The position numbers were made by a program, and so were the translations under genes. A stretch of DNA of 13,688 nucleotides from Bacteroidaceae bacterium (GTDB taxonomy: Bacteria; Bacteroidota; Bacteroidia; Bacteroidales; Bacteroidaceae). The stretch spans positions 1 to 13,688 of the forward strand of contig CAAGKZ010000037.1 of the NCBI GenBank assembly GCA_900770665.1, read 5' to 3'. Shown here in pieces: positions 1-7,900 of the stretch. Numbering within the stretch: the first letter of the stretch is position 1; each line of letters opens with the position of its first letter. The notes below the pieces were generated by a model that was not told the DNA's origin, searched no databases, and saw only the letters and a list, made by a program, of their open reading frames with translations.

Positions 1-52
1 AGGGCGGAAAGTTACGTGTAAGCGAGCGAAATCCAAACTTGTTTGAGATTTT

Positions 53-189
53 GCAGCGAGCATGAGCAACTTATCTAATAGGCAGCGTTGGGAGGCACAG
101 CGAGTAGCCGAGCAATGCTTGGAAAAAGGCGGCATGATGTTTGAGCGCAGCGAGTTCTTGCCGCCCCAAGCATTGCGACAAGCAGCGAG
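53..189 (+). repeat. Recurring GCAGCGAG words
   Basis: The octamer GCAGCGAG occurs at 53-60, 147-154 and 182-189, with a one-mismatch copy ACAGCGAG at 97-104. The core GCAGCG is also at 82-87, and a related GCAGCGAA lies further away at 499-506. The spacing is irregular (44, 50 and 35 bases between starts), which rules out a CRISPR or simple tandem array. The copies fall in and between the hairpins of this region. Confidence 0.6.
112..176. repeat. Long two-part inverted repeat
   Basis: GCAATGCTTGG at 112-122 is perfectly complementary to CCAAGCATTGC at 166-176 (11 pairs). Inside it, GGCGGCA at 128-134 pairs perfectly with TGCCGCC at 159-165 (7 pairs). The two stems are contiguous on the right arm and separated by AAAAA on the left arm, giving a hairpin with a five-base A bulge and a loop of about 24 bases that contains one GCAGCGAG word. 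Eighteen perfect pairs within 65 bases is well beyond chance. Confidence 0.8.
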
Positions 190-195
190 TGGCGA

Positions 196-319
196 GGTGT
201 GAACCGACTGAAAGATGTCGCAAGGCGACTCTTGAATTTGCTCTGCAAATCGACGACATTGACAGCATATAGTCGTACGCAGTGCAGACGTAGTTTGCAC
301 CGCACGGGGTGCGAACCGA
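196..319 (+). repeat. Direct repeat GGTGYGAACCGA
   Basis: GGTGTGAACCGA at 196-207 recurs as GGTGCGAACCGA at 308-319, 11 of 12 bases identical and 112 bases apart. The second copy forms the right arm of the 293-316 hairpin, in which GTTTGCACC pairs with GGTGCGAAC. This suggests the region was partly built by duplication of a short unit. Confidence 0.6.
293..316. repeat. Nine-pair hairpin
   Basis: GTTTGCACC at 293-301 pairs with GGTGCGAAC at 308-316 (eight Watson-Crick pairs and one G-T wobble), with loop GCACGG. A competing five-pair stem, GTGCA at 282-286 with TGCAC at 296-300, uses the same left arm, so the two structures exclude each other. No T-run follows on either strand, so it is not an obvious terminator. 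Confidence 0.6.
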
Positions 320-429
320 AGGTCGACGCCCGAAGGGGCTAAAGTCAAAAGGCAATGTTGTCAACTTTTAGCACCGAATGCCGTACACGACTGCCCGGTT
401 TTTTGTTACTTGTTGACACCAAAAAGTAA

Positions 430-639
430 AGAACGCAAGACTACAGTAAGAATATAAGATAATGAACATGTTTACACACAAAGCGAGACGATAAAATTGC
501 AGCGAAATTAAATTGTCAGTTAATTCAATACATCAATAAGCTATATCCCAAACTTAAAGCATACCGGATTATCCACACCTTTTTGCGACTGAGCCTAAAA
601 CAACGCTGTTTTAACATAACGACAAGAATGTAAAAAGCA
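430..639. other. AT-rich intergenic stretch, no gene seen
   Basis: About 210 bases between the hairpin region and the terminator of the sialidase gene. I see no open frame of note, no RNA gene and no TAnnTTTG promoter box. It contains one TTATCCACA nonamer (569-577), identical to the classical DnaA box, but only one copy, and a GCAGCGAA word at 499-506. Confidence 0.6.
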
Positions 640-669
640 AAAACCGCGACTCGGCCGAGTCGCGGTTTT
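640..669 (-). terminator. Intrinsic terminator of the sialidase gene, perfect 30-bp palindrome
   Basis: The 30 bases are a perfect palindrome: AAAACCGCGACTC, a GGCC centre, then GAGTCGCGGTTTT. As RNA this is a GC-rich stem of at least nine pairs capped by GGCC. Read on the minus strand, it begins 20 bases after the sialidase stop codon and is followed by a T-rich tail (TTTTTGCTTTTT). On the plus strand a shorter TTTTC tail follows, so it could also stop transcription arriving from the left. Confidence 0.9.
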
Positions 670-689
670 CTATAAAGTGTTCCGGTCTA

Positions 690-3600
690 TTATTTTACCA
701 ACACCTTCTTGCCGTTGATGATATATATACCCTTGACAGGTTTCAACACCTTGCGGCCCTGTAGGTCATAAATACCTTTCACCACATTCTCACCTTTTAC
801 CTCTTCAATAGCTGTTGTGCCGGGGAAGCGGAAACTGTAGGATGCTGCCTCCAGTGAACCCTCAGGTGCAGGCAAGTATGCCTTGTTGGCATTGTTGAGG
901 AACGCCAAGCCACCCTCCTGGTTCAACTCGGCCTTGTAAAGACCGGCCTCACCATCAACAAAGCCAAGTACGTATGCATCGCCATAGATATTGGTATCCT
1001 CAAGTGTACCCTTGAGCAAGTTGCACTCAACAGCTGCAGGAGTTTCGCTTGACTGTGCAAAGCCGTAGTTTCCTTTGGCAGCCTTTACAATCACAGCCTC
1101 CTCGGCAGGCAGTACACCTGTCACCTGCTCCAGTGTAACATAACCGTTGTTGATTTCAGACACAACGTATGCTTCCACGTTTGCAGGAATTGCTGCATTG
1201 AAGCCAAGGTAAAGTGTCGCATAACCGGCATCACCAACGTTGAGTTCGTGAATATCGCTCTCGAGGGTGAATGTCAATGAAGAACCGCCATCAGTTGCAG
1301 CTGCATCTGTGGTCCAATAGCCAAGGTTGCTGTTCACGTCGTTCAAATAGCCCAAAGAGTGTGATGCATTGCGGAATACGAATACATTGTTGTTGTTCTC
1401 GAACATATACACAGGTGCATTTTCATAGTCTACTGCAGAAACGTGTGCGTTGTTCGACACAGCACCACCGATAGCCTTCTCTGCACCAAGCGCACGGTTC
1501 ACAATCTTATAGCCAGCAAATGGGTTACCCACAAAGGCAAAGAGAGCGTTGTTGCCGCTCTGTGCAGTTGCGTTGCAAGCGAACTTGCCTGTTGCCTCAT
1601 CATAGTACACATTCTTTGTGCTGCGGATCTTGAGTGAGTACCAGCAAGCCATATCGTAAGAAGATGAAGGCTTGAAAGGCATATCCTCCAATTCGCACTC
1701 AATCACGAATGTCCTGCCCTCGTCCTCGGCTGTAGCAACACCCTTGGGAGTACCCGATGTCTGCGCAAAAGCAGCAGAGAGAACTGGTGGGAACACCTCA
1801 CCGACGTATGCGACCTCCTTTTGGCTGAGCCACTCGGTGTTGCCATAACGGTATGAGTATGTAATGTTTACAGGTAGTGCGCCTGTATCCTCTGCATTGC
1901 CAAGAATTTCAACATACTTGCCGTTTGTAATTTGCGAAATTGTCAAAGGCACGTAAACCATTGAATAGCCACCGGGAGTCTCCTCGTAGAAGAAACCGAT
2001 GCGGCCATCGGTCTGCAAGGTAAATGTACTGTAGGCAGAACCCTGTGTGGTACTTACGAGCAAACCTCTCTCCCAGCCTGTCGCGAATGTGGGAACATCG
2101 TTCTTGCCACCCTTCTGATAGCTGTACTTGCTTGTGATATCCTTGAAGTAGAAACCGACGTTGCGGCGCACGTCGCCCGAGTGCTCCTCAAGGCCAAGAG
2201 GCAATGACTGCAATACAATGTTATGTATATCACCATCGGCACCAAGTACCTTAAATGTTGTAATCTCGCCGTTTGTACCGTTCCAGTCGCTTGGAGCAGG
2301 GATGTCGCTGTTTGTACCCTCGCCCCAAGAACCCTGACCGTTCTCGATGTCAGAGTATGTAAAGATATTGTAGTAGCGACCGTGTGGCTTGCGTGACGAC
2401 ATAATCACGTCACCGTTAGGCAACTCCTCACACTTGGGCTCGTTTGCATTGCCAAAGTTGGGGAAAGGCATATCCTCGCGTGTGCCAAGAATGTGCCATG
2501 TGAGACCGAAGTCATCGGAGTATGCAACGCGGTTGTGCATATCCTTGCTCCAGAGAGCTGCATAGATACGATAGTAGTCGCCCACCTTAATCTTTGAACT
2601 CTGGAAGATACGGCCTGAACCGAAGAAGAAGCTCTGCGCTGTATACTGGTCCTGGCTTGTCTTGTCACCGGCCTTGTAAGCCTCGGTATCCCACAAGCCA
2701 TAGAACTCCTCGGTAATATCGTCAAAGATAGCATTTTCGTCATTTACCGAGTGGTATGTCTCGCCACCATCCTCGCTGTAGAAACGTGCGATGCGGTTAG
2801 GGTTCTCGCGTGTTGCGCTACCACACACAGTGCGACCGGTTACACAGATGAGGAGTACACGGCCTGTCTCGCGGTCGATGCAGACCGCGGGGTCACCGTA
2901 ACCGTCATTGTGCTGGGTTGTAATATCTCCGTCTACATTGTCATATACATTACCGGTGATGATAGTTGTACCCTCGCCCCATACTGTACCATCGGCAGAA
3001 CCTATGCGCTGTACAAGGTCGACACGACCGAAACCAATGTCGGCACCACAAGGACGATAGTCGTTAAGTGCAAGCAACTTGCCATCCTTGCGTGTTGCAA
3101 TAGCAGGGATGCGGTAAGGAGGGTTATTGTGATACCACAAGTACTGGTACTCGCTCTCCATGTCGCCGGTGAAATTCACATTCACAATGGGCTTGAGCTT
3201 AACAGTAAAGTTTGTAAGGAGAACACCCTTGCCGTTTGTACCGTCCAGAGTAAACTGCAATGAAGCAAGGTTTTCATTTACAGAAGCGATTGTCTGCGCA
3301 TCATTGCTTGTTGTATATGCAGTGCCGTTGAATGTAAGCGTGAGGCCTGCGTCATGGTTGTTGTTTGCAAAAGTGAATGAGTACTCCTCGATTCTGTAGC
3401 CCTCGGGCGCTGTCAATGTATAGGTTGAATTTGTGGTCTGACCGCTCATCATCTGCACATTATCGTTAACCCAATTCATGTTGTTTACGCCACAACCGAA
3501 TGTCAACTGAGGAGTCTTTGTGCTCTTCCAAATGCTATTCCAGTTCTGGTTTGCAGTGCTGCCATCCCTGTACAAATTACCGTTTTCTTTGTTAATTGTA

Positions 3601-4793
3601 TATTCAACGCTCTCACCCTCAACAATGCTTGCATTCCAGCCGTGATAGGTGAATGTGCTCATCGACACCTTCTCGCCGTGTGGGAAATAGTATGTCTTCT
3701 GCTCTCCATCCAACTCCTTTGTAATGGTTGTTGTAGATGTAGTACTGCCGTATGTGAGCTTGAAGTCACCTATGCGTGTGTTTGTCTGTGGATACTTTGT
3801 CTCACCCGTTACATTCAGGCGCACATTTACAGCATTGGGGTTGACGCGTGTGATAGTCCAACGTGAACCGTGGTTTGTTTCACCAAATGTGTAGAACTTT
3901 AAATCGCCACCGGCACCACCGTACATGTTCAAAGAGAATGCCTGGCTGGGATTTGTAGTAATACCGATACCCGGATTTGTAGAGGCTCCGTTATAACTCA
4001 TATTCAGGAACCATTTTGCCGACTCGCCCGTTGTCCATGATGCTATAGTTCCGTTGCCGGGAGTTGTAGATGCAGTGAGTTTGTACTGCTGACCCAAGGC
4101 CTTGCAGTAAATGTCAAAACCGTCAGTGTTGTTGCCCACGAAACAGAATAGCTGGTTCTCGAGGCTCATATCCAAAGTTGCTGTTCCTGCCTTAGATGAT
4201 GTAGGAGCACTCCACGCGTAGTTCTGGTTGCTGCAGTTTGTAAGGCGCAACCACTTTTCACCGTATGTTGTTGAGAATACTGCGGGCACTGCTGTTGGGT
4301 CGGGAACATTCACCTTGAAGTAAGGAAGCCAGCTATTACCGCTCACCTGTGGTGTATAGCCACCATTTGGATCGGAAATGGCAATACGTTGTCCGCAAGA
4401 AGAGATATTCTCGTTTGACTCCGAGAAGAACATGTAGTATGTAGTACCTGGAGTCAGGGTTACATTTTCAAAGTTATATACAACAAACTCGTTGTGCAGC
4501 GGTGTGGGGTTGTTTGTAGAAACCGCAACCTTATCACTGATGTTCTTTGAAGAAGAGATTACCATATAGGCTGTCTTTTCGCCTGAACTGTTCTTGTTTG
4601 TACACAAGTGGATGTTGTTCAGCGCTACGCCTGTAACCCCCTCTGACGTTGGAACAGCAAGACCAATCCAAGTGATGTTGGCCTTGTCATTTGCTCCGGA
4701 GCCCACGTTCCACGAGAGCGCCTCGACATTCTGCGCAAAAGCTGTAACAACAAAGCACAGCATTGCGGTTAAAAGAGTAAAAATCTTTTTCAT
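690..4793 (-). CDS. Large multidomain exo-alpha-sialidase (GH33-type)
   Basis: Predicted to release terminal sialic acid from host glycans outside the cytoplasm. A signal peptide spans residues 1-20 (cleavage near AFA-Q). Residues 22-165 look like a beta-sandwich; 178-318 are accessory module copy 1; about 330-540 are further beta-rich segments. The six-bladed propeller spans about 555-960, with the YRIP motif (Arg561), Asp578 in LNDYR, a degenerate Asp box SADGTVW (599-605), Asp boxes SEDGGETY (673-680) and SDDFGLTW (759-766), a probable catalytic Glu785, Arg801, Arg876/877 and the Tyr936-Glu937 pair. Tyr936 is the likely nucleophile. Module copy 2 is at 1048-1180, a recurrent Bacteroidales beta domain at 1187-1310, and a T9SS-like tail with GIYDLQGRKV and KGIYIINGKK at the end. 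At 1367 aa it is far longer than a bare sialidase. It lies 109 bases after the fucosidase. Family assignment is firm; linkage preference is unknown. Confidence 0.92.
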   Translation of the reverse strand: MKKIFTLLTAMLCFVVTAFAQNVEALSWNVGSGANDKANITWIGLAVPTSEGVTGVALNNIHLCTNKNSSGEKTAYMVISSSKNISDKVAVSTNNPTPLHNEFVVYNFENVTLTPGTTYYMFFSESNENISSCGQRIAISDPNGGYTPQVSGNSWLPYFKVNVPDPTAVPAVFSTTYGEKWLRLTNCSNQNYAWSAPTSSKAGTATLDMSLENQLFCFVGNNTDGFDIYCKALGQQYKLTASTTPGNGTIASWTTGESAKWFLNMSYNGASTNPGIGITTNPSQAFSLNMYGGAGGDLKFYTFGETNHGSRWTITRVNPNAVNVRLNVTGETKYPQTNTRIGDFKLTYGSTTSTTTITKELDGEQKTYYFPHGEKVSMSTFTYHGWNASIVEGESVEYTINKENGNLYRDGSTANQNWNSIWKSTKTPQLTFGCGVNNMNWVNDNVQMMSGQTTNSTYTLTAPEGYRIEEYSFTFANNNHDAGLTLTFNGTAYTTSNDAQTIASVNENLASLQFTLDGTNGKGVLLTNFTVKLKPIVNVNFTGDMESEYQYLWYHNNPPYRIPAIATRKDGKLLALNDYRPCGADIGFGRVDLVQRIGSADGTVWGEGTTIITGNVYDNVDGDITTQHNDGYGDPAVCIDRETGRVLLICVTGRTVCGSATRENPNRIARFYSEDGGETYHSVNDENAIFDDITEEFYGLWDTEAYKAGDKTSQDQYTAQSFFFGSGRIFQSSKIKVGDYYRIYAALWSKDMHNRVAYSDDFGLTWHILGTREDMPFPNFGNANEPKCEELPNGDVIMSSRKPHGRYYNIFTYSDIENGQGSWGEGTNSDIPAPSDWNGTNGEITTFKVLGADGDIHNIVLQSLPLGLEEHSGDVRRNVGFYFKDITSKYSYQKGGKNDVPTFATGWERGLLVSTTQGSAYSTFTLQTDGRIGFFYEETPGGYSMVYVPLTISQITNGKYVEILGNAEDTGALPVNITYSYRYGNTEWLSQKEVAYVGEVFPPVLSAAFAQTSGTPKGVATAEDEGRTFVIECELEDMPFKPSSSYDMACWYSLKIRSTKNVYYDEATGKFACNATAQSGNNALFAFVGNPFAGYKIVNRALGAEKAIGGAVSNNAHVSAVDYENAPVYMFENNNNVFVFRNASHSLGYLNDVNSNLGYWTTDAAATDGGSSLTFTLESDIHELNVGDAGYATLYLGFNAAIPANVEAYVVSEINNGYVTLEQVTGVLPAEEAVIVKAAKGNYGFAQSSETPAAVECNLLKGTLEDTNIYGDAYVLGFVDGEAGLYKAELNQEGGLAFLNNANKAYLPAPEGSLEAASYSFRFPGTTAIEEVKGENVVKGIYDLQGRKVLKPVKGIYIINGKKVLVK

Positions 4794-4822
4794 TGATAAT
4801 TAAATTTTTATGTTTTTATAGA

Positions 4823-4853
4823 CGATTATAAACCTTGACCTTTTATACCCAAA
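4823..4853 (-). promoter_or_regulatory. Possible weak promoter of the sialidase gene
   Basis: On the minus strand TTTG (4850-4853) is followed after 19 bases by TATAATCG (4823-4830), a poor match to the Bacteroidetes TAnnTTTG -7 box. It would give a leader of roughly 25 bases. The TTTG lies in the T-run of the upstream hairpin. The start ATG at 4793 is preceded by AT-rich sequence without a Shine-Dalgarno motif. Read-through from the fucosidase gene is an alternative. Confidence 0.3.
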
Positions 4854-4874
4854 ATCCATCGGCAATGCCGATGG
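4850..4874 (-). terminator. Probable terminator after the fucosidase gene
   Basis: CCATCGGC-ATT-GCCGATGG (4856-4874) is a perfect eight-pair stem with a three-base loop, 28 bases past the fucosidase stop codon. On the minus strand only ATTTT follows before GGG, so the U-tract is short. Termination may be partial, allowing some transcription into the sialidase gene. Confidence 0.65.
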
Positions 4875-4902
4875 AAATGAGTATTCTTATCAGGATATGC
4901 GT

Positions 4903-7900
4903 TTACTTGTTATACTTCTTTACACCGTCCTGAATGTATACCTGACCGACAGGAGCTGCCTGTACACGGCGACCCTGAAGGTCGTAGATTGCACCATTCT
5001 TTACATTACTGGCAGCAACAGCTTCAATTGAAGTCTCGGTTGTGAAGTCAATCTCAACAACCTCGTCCTTTGCGCATGGGATTGTTACAATGCCGTGCTC
5101 GTCAACTGTAACGCCAACCTCCTTACCGTTAACGGTAATCTTGGCCTTTGCAAGTTCCATTGCACCAACCTTGCAACGTACCTTGAGCTCGGCACCTGCG
5201 TTGCTTGTGATAGTAGCCTTCTGGCACTTGCCGTCAATCCAGTTGAAGTCTACAACAAAGTTACCCATAGCCTTCATACCTGTTACAGTACCCTGCTTCT
5301 TCCAAACTGTAGGCATTGCAGGGAGGATGTTGATGTAACCGTGTGCGCTCTGCAACAGCATCTCGGCGATACCTGAGCATACACCGAAGTTACCGTCAAT
5401 CTGGAATGGAGCGTGTGAGTCGAAGAGGTTGTAGTAGATACCACCCTGACCCTGGTCTGTACCATATGTTGTTGAGTGCTTCAAAGCGTTCTTGATGATG
5501 ATGTGAGCGTGGTCACCATCCTGTGCACGAGCCCAGAGGTTAACCTTCCAACCCATTGACCAACCTGTAGCGGCATCACCACGGTGCTTGAGGGCATTCA
5601 CTGCAGGAACAAAGTACTCGCTCTCTGGAGTAATCTGGTCCATTGGGAACAATGCCATCAAGTGTGAGATGTGGCGGTGGCCTCTCTCACCTACTGAATA
5701 TGGAGAGTACTTCCACTCGCGGAGCAATACATCACCTGTCTTTACGCCATTGAAAGGATTGCCCCAACCGCCGTCGTATGTCTCGGTGTGCAAGCCCTTA
5801 TCTGTCTTCTCAAGATAGAGAGCAAGTTTGTCAAGGTCGGCCTGTGAAAGACCTGTATTCTCAACGCCAAGGATTTCAACAGCATCGCTCAAGTTCTGGA
5901 ACAGGTAGCTTATCATCTGCTGAGCGTGTGCAGTACCGTCCTCCTTCTCGTTTCCGTGCTGCTCGGCACTGAACTCATCGGGAGCAACGTATGTATCATC
6001 ATATACTCTGCGGTCCTTGATGAGACGGTGGAACCAGAACTCAGCGCAATCCCACATAACAGGGAATGCCTTCTTTAGGAACTCCTTGTCCTGTGTATAA
6101 CGGTAGTGCATCCACAAGTGGCTTGTGTACCATACGTTGGCAACGAGGTAGTTGCTACCCCATGTACTCATACTGTTGTAGAGTGAAGACTCGGTAAGCA
6201 CGCTCCAACCGTGGCCTGCATTGTACTGCTGACCTACCTTCTTCCAACCTTCGCTCTGTGCACCGCGGATGATGAAGTTAACGAATGGCTTGTGGAGGTC
6301 GCTGAGGTTAGTAATCTCAGTTGGCCAGTAGTTCATCTGGATGTTGATGTTTGTGTGAACGTCTGAGTTCCATGGAGAATCGGCACCACGGTCGTTCCAT
6401 ATACCCTGAAGGTTGTTTGGAGCAGCGATAGGCTTGCGGTTTGAGCTGATAGCCAAGTAACGGCCATAGTGGAAGTACAACTGCTCGAGGAACAAGTGGT
6501 CGTTCTGTGTGCTGTTTGCGTTAGGATTGTTCGGATAGTAGTTGTCAACCAAAGTCTTTGTGTCAACTGTTGGAGTTGTAAGACCGAGGTCAAATGTCAT
6601 GCGCTTTGTGATTGCTGTGAAATCGGCAACGTGTGCAGCCTCAACAGCAGCAAAGCCCTTGGCCTGAGCAGCCTCAATATCACCCTTCACGCGCTCGTTA
6701 ACCTGAGCAGGAGTCTCTGTTGTGAAGTAGTTGTTGAGAACCTCCATGTCACCGTTGAAGTTTGTAGCACCCTTGAGGTAGAATGTAACCTCTGTTGCGT
6801 TCTTCACAGTGATACCCTTGCCTGTTGCAGTAACTGTTGCACCCTCGTCGGCAACAACGTGCAGACGTGTAGCAAAGTTAACAGAAGTCATTGCACCGGT
6901 GAACTCTGCAGTACCGTCAGCATTGTATGTAACTGCGCCTGCACCGATACCTGTACCCGGCTCAAGCATAAATGTGAGGTTGAGTTTGTCAGCACCCTCT
7001 GTCTTGTACTGACCTGCGATTACCTGGTCAGGGGCAGAGCTGAAGTACTTGCGTACCTGCTTTGTACCGTTAGCGTTCTTGAACTCAACGCCTGCGATAC
7101 CCTCCTCGATATCGAGGTAGCGTACATAGTCTGTAACACCTTCGTAAACGGTGTTGTCGTTGTTTGCAATGAACAATGAACCGAAGTTCATGAATGTACG
7201 ATTACCGCCACCTGCACCTACAACGTTTGCAGGACCGCTCCATAGAGTCTTCTCGTTGAACTGGAGTTCCTCGGTGCGTACACCGCCGAACACCATACAG
7301 CCAAGCTCACCATTACCGAGTGGTAATGCGTACTCCATCCATGGGTAGCTTACACCTGCAGCCTCGGCCGATGTTGTGTACCACAATGTGTTAGGATTCT
7401 TTGGAGAGAATGAAGATACACCCTGAATCTCTGAAATCTCGTGGATGTACTCATCGGGATAGTCGGCAACATCAGCCTCATCAAGGAAGAACTTGCTACC
7501 TGTATCACCAATAGCGCCTGTGCTGTTCCAAAGAGCCAAATAGCTGTTTCGGTCGTTCCAGTACTGGCTTGTAGTGCCTTTCCACTTGATGTAAGATGGC
7601 TCGCCGTTACCAAAATTCAATGTACCGTCGAACTCAATAGTATAAGAAGTTGTAGCAGGGTCAACCATCATTGCACGAGCATTAGCCTCAGTGCCGGTCA
7701 TACCGAGCACCTTTGAAAGACCTGTAGAGTAGTTATACACCTTGTATGCAGAACCGCTCTTCACAAAAGCCCAAAGACCCTGATTGTCACGTGGAGTGTT
7801 CTTGTTAGAGAGCATGAGGTTTGCACCACTGCGGTACTCGGGGTTCATACTTACGTAGCCGCCCTTGCCGTTCTGGATTGTATAGAACTTTGTATCGGCA

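Larger units (their letters stand above)
1..430. repeat. Structured non-coding region, chain of hairpins
   Basis: No credible protein is encoded here, but inverted repeats follow one another. At 29-51, AAATC and CAAAC pair with GTTTG and GATTT around a CTTG-type loop. At 112-176 there is a long two-part stem. At 217-229, GTCGC-AAG-GCGAC. At 236-250, ATTTGC-TCT-GCAAAT. At 293-316, a nine-pair stem. At 328-339, GCCC-GAAG-GGGC. At 406-429, TTACTTGTTG-ACAC-CAAAAAGTAA with one mismatch. The word GCAGCGAG recurs and a 12-base direct repeat is present. The density of hairpins suggests a dispersed palindromic repeat or a structured RNA rather than decayed coding sequence. From unverified memory, similar intergenic sequence is common in Bacteroidales genomes and is often over-called as short hypothetical proteins. 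Its strand, its boundaries and whether it is transcribed cannot be decided from the window. Confidence 0.5.

Noticed and set aside
53..189. CRISPR array suggested by repeated GCAGCGAG
   Set aside because: The repeats are only eight bases long, spacing is irregular, and no cas gene is in the window.
71..364. Minus-strand open frame of 97 codons in the structured region
   Set aside because: It starts with TTG at 364, has no promoter box and no recognisable domain, and runs through several perfect hairpins. Codon use looks unlike the real genes, so it is better read as non-coding.
406..429. Hairpin TTACTTGTTG-ACAC-CAAAAAGTAA as a terminator
   Set aside because: The T-run precedes the stem on the plus strand and an A-run follows it on the minus strand, so neither strand has a stem followed by a U-tract. 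No gene ends there. I treat it as part of the repeat region.
569..577. DnaA box TTATCCACA, hinting at a replication origin
   Set aside because: Only one copy is present, with no cluster, no dnaA or dnaN nearby and no GATC or AT-rich unwinding array. A single match is expected by chance at intervals of tens of kilobases.
6469..7179. Plus-strand open frame of 236 codons
   Set aside because: It is fully antisense to the fucosidase gene, is very rich in Cys and Val, and has no domain or promoter. It is a frame shadow.
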